Counted from the stretch's first letter, positions 33,458 through 45,079 are shown. The stretch is DNA of 64,000 nucleotides from Adiantum capillus-veneris (GCA_014529385.2 CM043971.1:33247209-33311208); one strand, 5' to 3'. Translations and numbers: made by a program. Notes: generated by a model not told the origin, from the sequence alone.

Positions 33458-35686
33458 ATGTTAACCCTCACGCACATTCCTATCACCTAAGATGGACGCC
33501 ATATTATTTATTTGGTAGAGTCAGGTACCGGGCTTGTCAGTTCAATAGGAAAAGGGTAAGAGTGATCGCCGATGATAGGCGCACTCTAACTGGAACATTC
33601 AAGGGATTAGTTGGCTAAGCATGGGCGCCAAGTGTGAATGGGGCGAGCTCATATAAAAGTCAACTAAACCTAAAATTCATTCATTCTCTCCTTTGTGCAA
33701 TTGAAGAGTGCTCTTGCTCCATCTCCATCTTCTTCTTCATCATCTCCTTGTGTGTGTGTGTGTGTATGCGTGAGAGAAAGAGAGAGAGAGAGAGAGTGTG
33801 TGCGATCGAGCATTGTGGCGGCACGACGGCGGCTAGGTGGTTGAGAGCGGCATAGTGGCGTCTCCCTCTTCTTCGCGGCGAGGAATCCTCCACGATAGCA
33901 AGCATAGAGCAGAGAGTGACACACCATCGCCATCTTTGAGCTTACTAGTTTAGGCTAGTTGCATGCTTGGAGCCATTTGTGGCTCGCACACAGTGTATCG
34001 GCAAGTTCCTTGCATTGAATGGCCTAGTCATTAGAGGTATCACCACTTGGGAAGCAGTCACCACCAATGCGATCCAATTGGAGAATAATTTAATAATTCA
34101 AAGAGAGAGAGTGTCTGTTGAGCCTAAATCTATTAGCTTGCAAGCATCGGGGCATCAGCCAATGACCTTAAAGCCCATTGCTAAGGAGCCAAAGATATCT
34201 GAGATGACTTTAGCAAATCTCACCAAGGCCATTCAAGAGAGTCTTAGAGATAATCGTGCTCCACAAAACAATCATATGTATCCAAGAAGGGAGCAACAAT
34301 GGTGCTCAGTATGCTATGGACCGCATAGTACCAATGAATGCCCTACTTTTAGAGTAAAATTCAATGGGAATTGCAATGCATGTGGAAGGTATGGTCATCA
34401 AGCTAAGTATTGCATAGTATTTAAGCGTGCGATGGCCAATAGACCAACCTTAGCATGGACAGACACACCTTGAGTGCCTGCATTGATGCCGGCCCCACCT
34501 CTTGAACAAACATCACAACACATGGTCCCTAGAGCCCAAAATGTTGTTCGAACAACACCCTTACCACCTCCAGTGCTAGGACCGCAACCACGACATCTGA
34601 GAATCACTTATGTGAATCAAGTGGGTTGTGAGTCATCTATTGCTTGTTTGGAAGGCTGTGAGGAAGATATAGACCCTAATATGCCTATGGGATGGATGTG
34701 CTTGAAGAAAGTCCACAATACTACATGGAGGACTATTGGGGATAAGTCAAAACCTGTATATCAACTAGCTGCTCTTGCGGCAAGAGGCCAAAATATCAAT
34801 TACACTGCTAAGAGACCACCTCTTAAATGCTATGATTGTGGAGGTCCACATCGCGTAGCCGAGTGTCCTATTAGGCTACAAAAGAACGCCACACTAATGC
34901 AAACCAATCAAGCGAGCACATCTACAATGTCGATACTCATGTGTAATCGATGTGGCATATATCATTTGATTGCCCAATGTCCAAATAATCCAAATGCACC
35001 GAAGATCACACCATTAAACTTGATTGAAGGTACTGAGGAGCCATCACAAAGTACACCTGTGGTACTAGTAAAAGTACTCACACGATCGATGCTCCAAAAA
35101 CAAAATTATATTCTTGAGGAAAGAGACACGGCATCAATTGCCCAATCTCAGAAAAAGAAGAAAACACGAAGGAAGAAATCGCAAAAAGCAGCAAAGTCAG
35201 ACCCCAGTTCAAAGACCAACATAGGGACTAGTGACGACCCTGTATATATGAACGACACTGAAGAGGATTCTAATTCGGGTGAAACCATGGAGACCAAAAC
35301 GACCACTAAGATAGAAACCAACAAGGAAGACTTTCATCAGCCACAATGGCCAGGATCCAAGAAGAGGATAGGAACTTATCCAAAGTCTACAGAGGAGATT
35401 GAGCGAGTCAAGCAATTAAGGAGTTTAGTAGAAGATACCCAAAGGGATCTAGAACCAGCACCTAGGCAGATCCATATTACAGACACAGTGCTCCCTATGC
35501 AACAACAAGCTCACCAAGTCCATAGACCCTTAGACATACCTAGTGTCATCCAAGAAGAAAGTGACTTAAAGTAATGGGAATCTTTTAGCTTACTAGTTTA
35601 GGCTAGTTGCGTGCTTGGAGCCATTTGTGGCTCGCACACAGTGTATCGGCAAGTTCCTTGCATTGACACGTGCGACAAATGCGCAC
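33458..35686 (+). mobile_element. Deleted gag-only LTR element nested in gypsy integrase
   Basis: 2,229 bp flanked by ATATA. The left end starts ATGTTAACCC and carries an LTR with TATA box (CATATAAAAG near 33650), a (GT)n(GA)n tract and an R-U5-like end to about 34010. The right end (35585-35686) is only the last ~100 bp of the same LTR, ending ATGCGCAC. Between them is a gag-like ORF; protease, RT and integrase are absent. The most economical reading is a formerly complete element that lost the LTR-gag junction on the left and pol plus most of the 3' LTR on the right. Confidence 0.7.
33967..35574 (+). pseudogene. Gag-like protein with four zinc knuckles
   Basis: One frame of about 536 codons, open but for a TGA at 34471-34473 that would be Arg (CGA). 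Four Cys/His knuckles are seen: CSVCYGPHSTNEC (about 34302), CNACGRYGHQAKYC (34374), CYDCGGPHRVAEC (34828) and CNRCGIYHLIAQC (34942). The second is the normal CX2CX4HX4C type, while the other three have only three residues before His. The C-terminal part is Lys/Ser/Thr rich and polar. It presumably binds element RNA as a nucleocapsid. The first codons are fused to LTR sequence, so the true N-terminus is lost. Confidence 0.7.
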
Positions 35687-35691
35687 ATATA
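35687..35691. repeat. Target-site duplication ATATA (right)
   Basis: Second copy of the 5-bp repeat bounding the gag-only element. Confidence 0.7.
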
Positions 35692-36003
35692 TTGAGCTTG
35701 TGTTCTATAAGCAGGTGGTTGTATTGGCCCAACAAAATTTATACCCCATTTTGCGAAAGCTCTTGCTCCCATCATTGGTCTCAAGGGCATGCTATCTACA
35801 CGGGTTGGGATTTTTGCTCGTTGTTGACAAGCATCACACCTCCAAACATATTCCTCGACACTTGCAAAAAGTGTTGGCCACCATATGCCTGCCATTAAGA
35901 TTGCTCTTGCTGTGGTCTCACTAGAGAAGTGACCTCCAGCTAATCCAGCATGTGCTTGTTCTATAATGGGAATATATTTGTCTTCATTTGCACAAAGACG
36001 CAA
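35692..36003 (-). pseudogene. Gypsy integrase HHCC module (second) and start of core
   Basis: The minus strand reads LRLCANEDKYIPIIEQ, then the zinc-binding HAGLAGGH and CDACQQ of an integrase N-terminal domain, then MPLRPMMGARAFAKWGINFV, where the core begins. The frame ends at the nested insertion after RTQAQY and resumes at 33452. It follows directly after a related module at 36004-36377. Confidence 0.85.
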
Positions 36004-36480
36004 ATGTTGATCCTTACCTCTTCAATACAATTGGTTTCCAATAAGAGCATAGTCTCTTGCTCTGTTTCAATTTCTCTTTGACAGTGTTTGCTCATATCCT
36101 CAGGAAATGTGCGGCTTGATAAGTAGGTAACTAGATAGCTACTCCACTTTGGAACATGCAACATTTGGAACAATATTACATGAGGTATGGGTGTTTTTTT
36201 TTTACATTGAGGACAATGTTTCACAAAAGAATGAACATCACTCCTCATAGTTGACCAAAATACTCCAAGTCTTAGGATCCGTCGCATAGTTTGATCTTCC
36301 GCAAAGTGAAGTCCTACTATAGTAGCATGTGCTTGAGTTAGGTATTGGGTTTTCTTCTCAGGATTAATGCACAACAATAATATTCCGTCTTGATTTCTTT
36401 TGTATAACCTTCTAGCTAGTAACTAATACATGGTCGATTGCTCATTAATCCGATTGTAATAGGAAGTGGTATTTGCGAAT
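36004..36480 (-). pseudogene. Gypsy HHCC module (first, upstream copy)
   Basis: The minus strand carries YLTQAHATIVGLHFAED with HX6H and FVKHCPQCKKK with CX2C, an integrase-type zinc-binding module. It is preceded by a LYKRN...ILLLCINPEKK stretch that parallels LYRRGKDQHLRLCANEDK in front of the second module. No integrase core follows it; the sequence instead leads into the second HHCC module. Two frame changes are needed to follow the coding line (near 36070 and 36000). Confidence 0.75.
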
Positions 36481-36521
36481 CCACTTGGGCTATGGTCATC
36501 AATGATACCATGTTTTCCAAA

Positions 36522-37268
36522 CTATTGAGGTATCATTCCAACAAAGAACAAATATGCATCTGGTAGATCATCATCTACTCCTTTGGGTGGTTCCCCTATA
36601 ACAATCCTAGACAAATGATCTGCTCTTTGATGAGTGGTGCCCTTTTTCACAACTACAGTGAAATCAAATTTTAGAAGAATGATGAACCATCTCACTATTC
36701 TTCCTGTGTTGTATGGCTTGTTGACCAAGTACAATAAGGCTTGGTGGTCCACAAAGAATACAAATTCGTTTGCTAATACTATAATGTCTATACTTTTTAC
36801 AGCATAGATCATTCCTAATCCTTCCCTTTCGGTGGTGGTATAATTCTTTTCCTCCATGTTCAACTTTCGACTAGCATAAGAAATAGAAAAATCAATTTTC
36901 TCATCTCTTGGTTAAGCTAGTATACATCCGATGGCAAAATTGGAAGCATCTATATGTATGTGGAATATCTTGTTCCAGTCTGGTGCTTTGAATATTGGAG
37001 CTGAAGTGAGAGCTTGCTTAAGCTTCATGAAGGATTCTTCACACTCATCAGTCCATTCAAAGTGTATAATCAAGCTATACATGGGTTTTTCAATTATAGT
37101 GTACATGTAGATGAAACGCTTGTAATATCCGCAATGTCCCATGAAGGCTTGAACCCCCTTGACTGTTGTCAGTCTAGGCAAATCAGCAATAGTATGAATT
37201 TTATCCATATCAATAGCTATGCTGTTTTTAGACACTATATGTCCAAGAATTTTTCCTTGTCTACCCAT
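36522..37268 (-). pseudogene. Gypsy RT C-terminal part and RNase H
   Basis: The ORF 37268-36912 reads GKILGHIVSKNSIAIDMDKI, VQAFMGHCGYYKRFI and FEWTDECEESFMKLKQAL, then FHIHIDASNFAIG, the first RNase H strand with its Asp. The ORF 36863-36522 continues with NYTTTEREGLGMIYAVK (the catalytic Glu region), FFVDHQALLYLVNK and HQRADHLSRI. They are separated by a short gap with a stop. Only one RNase H is visible, so I see no second archaeal-type RNase H as in Tat elements. Confidence 0.88.
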
Positions 37269-37921
37269 AAATGTGCACTTTTCACGATTTAAGAAATCCT
37301 ATAAAGTCTACATTTTTTGAATACCTTTTTGAGGTGTTCAAAATGATCAGCCCCGATTGATGAATGTACGCATAGATCATCCATATATACTTCTAAGAAA
37401 TTCCTAAGATATTATTTAAAAGCATGGCTCATCAATCTTTGAAAGGTGGCAGGAGCATTAGTTAACCCAAAAGGCATAACCCGATAGGCAAAAATACCCC
37501 ATTCCGTTGCAAAGGCAATTTTATGCTGATCTTTTGGGTCAACCAAAAGTTGATTGTATCACGAAAAGCCATCTAAAAAGCTGTAAGCTTCTTTACTTGC
37601 AACTCGTTCTAAAACATACTCAGTGATTGGAAGAGGAAAGTTGTCTTTAATGGTAGCTGCATTTACTTTCTTAAGATTGACACACACCCGTAGTTTTCCA
37701 TTTTTCTTGGGTACTACCACAATTGGAGACACCCAATCTGTGTGTTCAATTTCATAAATGATTTTGGCCTCCTTTAGCTTTTCAATCTCTTCTTTGATCT
37801 TCCTGGCAAATGTTTCATTATATGTATATGGCCTTTGTCTACTTGGTTTTGCATCGTCTCTCATGGGTATGGTATGTTGACAGATTTTTGGATCAACACC
37901 CTTGAGATCCTTATAAGACAA
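37269..37921 (-). pseudogene. Gypsy reverse transcriptase
   Basis: The ORF 37921-37559 holds the RT entry: GVDPKICQHTIPM, RRPYTYNETFAR-like and VVVPKKNGKLRVCVNLKKVN, then AYSFLDGFS followed by TGA where Gly is expected. Beyond the stop are ATEWGIFAYRVMPFGLTNAP and the catalytic YMDD (plus coordinates 37377-37388). Several further stops precede 37268. It copies the genomic RNA into DNA. Confidence 0.9.
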
Positions 37922-37972
37922 AGCAAAGATATCTTAGTATTCTTTCAGTAAGCTTAAAAAAATATCTTATTC

Positions 37973-38962
37973 TTATTTTGTCAGGTCATTTGCAATGTAG
38001 GCAAGCCTAGGTTGTTCTCTTGGTTCGTCGACCAAATCTATCTTTTTGGCATTTTCTGGTCCTTCATAGGACTCGCCCTGTTTTCGTAGTTCCCTGGCAG
38101 GTTGTTTGACTATAATTTTTTGATCTTGGAGAGTATAATTCTTGTAATGGGATGGAACGCTCATTACATATGTACCATCCTCTTCTTTGCATTCCATTTC
38201 TGTCGTATATATCTCCTTTAGAGCTTTTTTCAACTCTTGATACTTCTTTTTCCGTTCAAGTCGTGTCATGGTTGAAACCTTGTCTTGGTTTTTATGCTTT
38301 ATTTGAGTTTTCTTTTTCATTTTTTTCAATGTTTTTGTCATTTCATGTTCTTCGTTTAAAGGATATCTACTAGCGATTTTGTCCTTGACACAATCATGTG
38401 CATATATCTGCATCAGGAACTGTGTTCTACTGGAGACTGATGGCATAGGTCTAGCTTTCACATTTCTGGTGTCTCTTTTTCGTCTATATCATTTCTGTCT
38501 TCTCGGTTTTTGGTTTGGAAAGTCAAAAAACTTTTCCTCTCCTCCTTTCATGAGCAGTTTAGCTCTCACATATTCTTTTTCTGACCCCGATTCATCTAAG
38601 GTAGCTGAATGTTCTTCTAACTCATCTGTTGCATCATAGTAGAGGTTTGAAAAGACTTGTTGAGCTTTCATCAAGTCTTTGGGTTCATGAGTTTCGTCTT
38701 CAATGTGAAGGGTTGAAATCATTTGTATGGGAATTATGTCATAGCCATCCTCATTGCAAAATTGAGTAGGCATAGACGTATTTACGTATACATCCGTTGT
38801 TGCTAAGATTTGAGTCCACTCAAATGGCTCAAACAAATGCTCTGGAAAGGGTTCACATACATCGGCTTCGTCTTTGCAATCCCTTTCTAAGATACATTCT
38901 TCTCGTTTTAAGCTCCGGTTTTCTGATGCTCCGCACATCCAAATAGGAGTGTCTTTGTTCAA
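37973..38962 (-). pseudogene. Gypsy linker between protease and RT
   Basis: Two charged ORFs (38962-38489 and 38461-37973) in the same coding line, separated by stops. No catalytic motif: the first is acidic (LEEHSATLDESGSEKEYV), the second Lys-rich (TKTLKKMKKKTQIKHKNQDK). Position between protease and RT suggests a polyprotein spacer. Confidence 0.6.
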
Positions 38963-39053
38963 CCAAGATGAAAGCTTAATTTCAGCCGAAGAGACTTAAT
39001 CGAATTCTTGTATGGGCGTTTTCATGACATCTTTATAAGTGTGATCTTTTAGA

Positions 39054-39536
39054 TTAACTCTTGTTATTGATCCCACTTGTTGCAAGTACAGGTAATTGTT
39101 TTCCAATCTTGGATGAGTTGTACTTGACGCATGAAAGGTCTTCCCGAGATGATTTCGTAATTGAGTTTCTTCCCAAGTCTACTATGGCAAAAGTGTGTTG
39201 ATATTCAATCCCACAAGAATTAACTATCACTTTTTCAAGCAGTCCTAAAGGTCTTTTGATGTGTCCATCAGTCAATTGCAATTTTATTCGAGTTTGTCTA
39301 ATGGCTGGTTGTCCCCAGGATTCCCATACTGCTTTTGTGGCTATGGCTATGCCTGCTCCATTATCCAGTATTGCCACGGTTTCTATATCCTTAAATCGCA
39401 CTGGAAGGGTGGTGTTTCCTTCTTCCCCTTTGTAGTATTCTCCAACTTTGTTCATTGGAACGGATCTAATCTCTTTGATATCCAATTCGTGTTTCAATTT
39501 TCCCAATTTTTTTGCGATTAGCCTTGTTATTCCCAC
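39054..39536 (-). pseudogene. Gypsy aspartic protease
   Basis: Retropepsin that would cleave the Gag-Pol polyprotein. It shows VAILDNGAGIAIATKAVW (the active-site D-x-G-A), KLQLTDGHIKRPLGLLE and CGIEYQHTFAIVDLG. The C-terminal ILGRPF-like block is disrupted: after DLGRNSITKSSREDL the frame is lost. Asn in place of Thr/Ser in DxG is unusual but not necessarily disabling. Confidence 0.85.
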
Positions 39537-39910
39537 CTTCTCTAGAGTTTTCTGTAGATCATTCTATAAATATGGTCTGATTTTTAACAATTCTCCTAAA
39601 GTAACAGTGCAGTGGATGGGTGTAGACATGATTGAATGGATGTTGTCTACTTCTAGGGTCTGTTAAGCTCTTTTTACTTAAGTGGTTTTACACACTATGG
39701 ATGCATCTTCATTAACTCCCAAGTAAGAGGGTAATGTTTCAAGGTCAATGGTTTAGACATTCCTGAAGCTTCAGATCCGCAATCTCCATAGAAGGATTGT
39801 ACATCTATGTCCATATCAGGAGGTAGGTTGTTTAACCAAACTTCTTTTATAGGAGTTGACTTTAGTGTTAGGCTCCCATCATTAATCTCTCTAAATTTTT
39901 TTCCTAAGTG

Positions 39911-42064
39911 TCACGGCCAGTCTTCTTCTACGAATGGAATTCCGTCTAAGGCATCTTCGTTGTTCGGCACTATAAGTTCTAGCTCTTTTGTTTCAAGGTG
40001 GGGTTCTACCACCACTTCGGATTTTTCTTTACTAGTTCCTCCCACAAGCTCCTCAGGTTTTGTTATACTTTTGAGCTTGGGTTTTTGTTTTTCCAACAAC
40101 TCTTGCGTGATTCTTACCAAATTTTGATAAGCTTCAAGCTTAACTGCTTCCATGTCTAAAGAAGGATAGTTTTTCCATTTGTTTTCCATGTTTTGGCCTG
40201 CTTTAAGTCCTGCTTGGTAAGCTTCCAAGGCTGCATTAATTGGCTTAAAAATTTTATCTACCAAAATTGATCCTTTAGATTTCACGGTGCTTTCTTTGAT
40301 TTCACTTCCAGTTTCTTTCACTTTTTCCTGGAATAGCTTCTTTGCTTTCTCCTCTATTTCACCCCTTTGTTTTTGTTTTCGCATCTCATACCTTCTGCTT
40401 TTGCTTCTTTTGGTCTTTTGAGAGAAGATTTTTGTATTCTTCGAGTCATCAGAGGAGTTATGTGTCTTTGTCTTAGCTTGGGCTCTGGTGATTACCTTGA
40501 TTGGAAAAATTGGTTCGCTCTCAGATGAGCTACTAGGTATCACTTGGACTACATTCACTACTATTTTACCCTTGTTTAAAGGATTCTTTGGACAATCTTC
40601 AGGGAGTGTCCTCCCTTTTTGCAACATTGTATGCAATAAGCTTCAACTGGCTTGAGGTTCTTGTCAGGCTCTAGGCATTCATTCTTCCAATGATCATCTG
40701 CACCACAGTTATGACAGTTTCCAGTTCTTGGCTTAATCATGGGTCTTACCATAGGAGGTCTGACACCTTGATTAGCTACATAATACACTGGTGCAAGCTC
40801 TGGTGTAGTATAAGTCACAGGTTCTTCCATTAGTGGTGGATGTGAATTATACCAATCTCCTTCTACCATTACTGTAGATGGACTAGGCTCAGCATAGGGT
40901 GTAACAGGCACTAGTGCTTGGTCATCTATGACTCCCTCTGGATGCATGTAGTTTACAGGCACCGCATTATGTCTTGGATATGGAGGTTGTTGTCCCAACA
41001 CGGGTTGAGGTCTTTCCAGACCCATCAGTGGTCTTTGAGCTGGGGCCATATTAGGTTGATATCTGTACATGGGTTGTCCTTGTGGTCTCATAGGCATATA
41101 TTGAACATTCCCATCATACTTTGGTCGGTAATAGCATTCATTGGTCTCATGGTGGTCCATTTTTTCTCAATTGCACACAATTTCTGCGGCCTAATTGGTT
41201 GTCCCTGTTGAGGTATCCTTTGTCCTAGTCCCCTCATAGGTGCTTTTTGCATGTTATTCATCATGTCATTCATCCTTCTTAGCATGTCTTTTATGGCTGA
41301 AAGTGGTGATGCAGTAGTCGTTCCCACTTGTGCTAGTTTGGTGGATGTTTTTTTCTTGCTTTGGTTATCCTTAGGGACATCTTCTTCGTTGAAAATATCA
41401 TAATTGTCTCCTAAGTCAATAGCATCTGACACACACTCTTCTAGGGTCGTATGCTTCTTGCTATATAGTATAGCATGAAGTTCTTTGTTTAGCAGTCCCT
41501 CTAGAAACATCATAACAAAGTTATTGTTATAACAATCCCTAAACAGGTAGGTTGGTAAATCTATTGAACCCTTATCTTTGATCTTGAAGATATAGATGAT
41601 CTTCATGGGTGTTAATTGTCCTGATTTGGCATGCAAAGTCCATAGAAGATCTTTGATGTTTCTATCCTCCCAACAATAGACTCCGATCTTAATATTATCC
41701 GTATACGCCGTTTCAAAGGCTTCAAATTAACTTGATCATATCTCTCGAATTCTAAAGTAGGTGGTCCTTCTTTTGTTGCCATATTTGAAATTATGGTATT
41801 TACTTCTAACCCCCATTTGTCTATCACGTCAGGGTTTTCAACTTGTAAATACTGAGTTTCGTTTTTATCCATGTACATTTTTCCTTGTTTGTTTGCCCTG
41901 GTCTCCTCTTCAAACTCAATACCATGGTCATCAATGTGAATAGCATACTCTTCATTAGGATCCAGGTAAATCTGAGCTCCATGGCGATTAGTCTTATAAA
42001 AAGAGAGTATATGCTTATAGCGCACGGTCGTTTCGGTTTCTGAGTTAGTCGAGTAGGAAGACAT
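39911..42064 (-). pseudogene. Gypsy Gag and Gag-Pol spacer
   Basis: Coding line from a Met at 42064 (MSSYSTNSETETTVRYKHIL) through four overlapping frames. 42064-41612 is the N-terminal part. 41636-41088 holds the retrotransposon Gag core (FRDCYNNNFVMMFLEGLLNK; HTTLEECVSDAIDLGDNYD). 41160-40576 is Pro/Gln rich with a knuckle CHNCGADDHWKNEC and a second one, YCIQCCKKGGHS, that is cut by a frameshift. 40636-39911 is the spacer with VITRAQAKTKT and a long Lys/Glu helix. It would form the particle and package RNA. Single-base frameshifts near 41620, 41120 and 40590 break it. Confidence 0.85.
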
Positions 42065-44164
42065 TTCAGATGTTGAATCCGAAAAAGTGTCTTAGACTTG
42101 CTCAAGGATAGTGTGCAAGGGATTTGCCTTGATTCACACTTTCTTCGGTGGATACTCTACTGGATATCTTTTCAAATATGCCTTGGTTTCAGGTTCTTAA
42201 AGAGTTGTGAAGCCCTGGATATAGTACTTACCGTCGGATTGACTTGTTGTCAATTTCTTCCACTTGACTTGAGTGCAACTTCCGTTGAGCTATTGATTCC
42301 TTGTTTGCAACCTGATTCCTCTATCAATTTTAATCAAGTTAGCTATTCTTTCACAAAGACTGTATAGTTCTTGCCAACTATTGTGAGACTGGTCTATGTG
42401 TATCACTTCAAATTGAGCTAAGTGAGTCAGCAGTTGAGACTTTCAGATTCTACTTTTGCAAAAATCAAAGGATTAGTCTACAACGTGAAAACTGAGTGAA
42501 CATGTACCACTTTGGATATGATTGAACCCAAAATTGCCCGGTGGCCTTGTATTATGTTGGTCTAACATTGTACAAGTTCAAAAGTAAAAAATGGTGTCCC
42601 TGTGTAGCAATAGTAAATAATTGTGATTATTTACTTTTCTCATTATTTTTACACTTTTTGGCTTGATTTGCCAAGTATACAACATGTTAAGGTCTCTGAA
42701 CAAGTTTTACTAAGTTTGGACAAAATTTATTCAAGTTTTCAATTGTTTCGTGTTCGCAAATTCAGTTTCCAATAATCTGGCTTAAGACTCACTTTTGTGA
42801 TCCAAATTTCACCAAAATTGATTTGTGTGGTCTACTTGATGTGCTTGACCTGGTGGTATACTCAAATGTGCAAGATTATCAATTTTTGAAGCAAATGTAA
42901 ATAATCGTGATTATTTACTCCAGCTATTTTTTGCAATTTTTGTCCCAATCTTGACACAGATCTATTAAGTACCTCAACTTAAGCTCCCTAGCCAAGTTTC
43001 ATCAAGTTTGGACAATTTTTGTTCAAATGGTCATTAGTTTTGTGTCCGCAAACTCTCTTTGCAAATTTGGTCACAATTTCCAATCCAATGATCCAAATCT
43101 TACCAAATTTGGTTTGTGGGCTTAATACAACATGGTAAGGCTAGTGGTATGCTGCCTTGGTCAAAAAAGTTGAAAAATGGGACAGATGTAAATAATCACG
43201 ATTATTTACTTCTATTAAATTTTTGCATCTTTTTGGTCAATTGAGCATGTACACATGTCTATCACATCAATATAAGCCTATGAATCAATTTTCATTGAGT
43301 TTGAACAAAAATTTTCCCAATTTACACTCAAGTTCTCCAAAATCAATACAGACTTTAGTTCTTACCCAGTTTTTGGTCAATATGGTGATCCAAATTCTAT
43401 GTGCCTTTACAAAAGTTGTTTGTACACATGCATAGAGTCTCTGGTACCAAGCTTGGTCATTTTTGAGCTGAAAATAAATAATCATGATTATTTATCTTAA
43501 GGCCCAAAATGAACACTTTTTTGAACTTTTTCACTGGACAGTCTTTCCATGAGCTATTTTAAGCCTCTGAGTCAAGTCAAAACTTAGTTTGGCCTAAAAT
43601 ATCAAAAAAGTGTGTAATCTGTGTTTTTGCAAACTCTTGAAATTTTTACCTCAATGTGTCCTTGAGCTTACCCACTGGTTCATACAACTTTTAAAGCATA
43701 CTCTCCAATCGGATTGAGTGGTTGATAGTCTTCTGGTGCTATTTCTAACCATAGACCTCAAATTCTGCAACTTCACATAACAACTCACAATTGATTCTTT
43801 TGGAGAGAGCAATATTCTGAAATCCACCTCAGAGTCTACTTACCCTACTCCTAGATTCTATTGCAATGGAGTTGTGGAAAGTGTCCACAAACACTCGTTT
43901 TCTTGTTTTTTTATGGTTTCTTGAGCATTGATCTTAAGACTTGCCTCATCTACCAATAATTCTCAAATTTCTAATCTAATTCTACAATCCTACAATCCTA
44001 AAGGTACTCAGCAAGTATGATTACTTACAAGCTACCTCTACACAACAAAAGACGACAATCTTAAGCTATGGGTTTTAAAAAGAAAGTATTTACTCTAGGA
44101 ATCCTAGAGGAAGTTAAAGGATAATTTCACAAGACGCCCGTTTTTTGCCTAGTTTAGGTCTCTT
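42065..44164 (-). repeat. Gypsy leader with ~287-bp subrepeats
   Basis: About 2.1 kb without a supported ORF. A 22-bp palindrome, half-site GTAAATAATC, occurs at 42613, 42897, 43188 and 43474, spaced 284, 291 and 286 bp. The copy at 43474 is a perfect palindrome starting ATAAATAATC. Intervening DNA is related between units (for example CAAGTTTxxxxAAGTTTGGACAA and TGATCCAAATxTxACCAAA), so these are diverged tandem repeats. Confidence 0.75.
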
Positions 44165-44185
44165 CGATCCCTGGCAACAGCGCCA
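44165..44185 (-). promoter_or_regulatory. Gypsy primer-binding site
   Basis: On the minus strand TGGCGCTGTTGCCAGGG follows the 5' LTR end CCCACA after two bases. This resembles the TGGCGCCGTTGCCGGGG primer site of plant gypsy elements, complementary to an aspartate-type tRNA 3' end. Confidence 0.75.
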
Positions 44186-44187
44186 AA

Positions 44188-45079
44188 TGTGGGACGGGTG
44201 CCTAACCTCACTCCTATCTTATTGCAGACATAGCGAGAACCACGAATAAATTATCAATCCATGGGACGAAGCTGACTCGACTAGTACATAGAGGCTACAA
44301 GAGGTTGTCAATCTCTTGGAAAACAACAAACAAATTGCATCTAAGTCAAGCTACACTCAAGTGACTGAAATCACCAAAAGCCAATCACTCATCGACAAAT
44401 CACATCAGTTAAAGCATTAAATGACATTCAAACGTAACGAAACTTTTAGGACATGTTTATAAGACCTAAGCAGGCATGCTTATGGTTACAATTCCCAATT
44501 TAGGTCAAGTGCAAAAATCAAGATTATTAACAATAGTGAATTTTTGACCTAGTCGTTTTCAACCCAGAATGCATCTAAATGCTTAGCAATGATGCCCCAA
44601 TGCCCCGCCTATGCTCAAGTGTAAATTCCTACTTATTATGAAATTAGGCCATGGATCAACGACGCTAGGAGCTACGAAATACTGTGAAATGCTTACGTCA
44701 ATGCGTAGAGCTCTTATCTCCAGTTGCAACGCAAAAGACGCGACTACAATGTGACAACCGGGGAGGGAGTAGAAAGCGCGAGAACAAGAGAAGTGAGTGT
44801 CGTTACCTCACGCTGTGTATTTCATTATCCAAAAGTTAATAATAACTTTACAAAACTGGCTTTTATACCTTAGCCAATGTTTTTGGTGGTCAAAGCTAGT
44901 AATCTGGGAGCTCTAGCTAAAGACAGGTTGATACAATCTGGAAGCTTGTAGCCCCGGCTCATCGATTACAAAGTTTATCAGGCAAATAAGAGTTACAATA
45001 TTCTCGATTCATCAAGATAATAATTGTTGTTACAATGAGAGCTCCAAAAAATGGTATCCGGGTTAGCTTGTTGCTAACA
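44188..45079 (-). repeat. Gypsy 5' LTR
   Basis: 892 bp. In minus sense it starts TGTTAGCAACAAGCTAACC and ends CCCGTCCCACA. It is the fuller of the two LTRs and contains the blocks deleted from the 3' copy. Confidence 0.9.

Larger units (their letters stand above)
20098..45079 (-). mobile_element. Giant Ty3/gypsy element with two nested insertions
   Basis: Bounded by LTRs at 20098-20871 (3') and 44188-45079 (5'), identical 5-bp target duplications, a primer site next to the 5' LTR and a polypurine tract next to the 3' LTR. It spans 24,982 bp. Subtracting the copia and gag-only insertions and their duplications leaves about 17.5 kb, long for a gypsy and comparable to the Tat/Ogre and Athila groups. 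Transcript order is leader, gag, protease, RT, RNase H, HHCC, HHCC plus integrase, second retropepsin-like region, WVPK linker, subrepeats and 3' ORF. All reading frames are broken. Confidence 0.9.

Noticed and set aside
36522-37268. Assignment of the giant gypsy to the Tat/Ogre lineage by a second, archaeal-type RNase H
   Set aside because: Only one RNase H could be seen between RT and the first HHCC module; the length and extra ORF alone do not decide the lineage.
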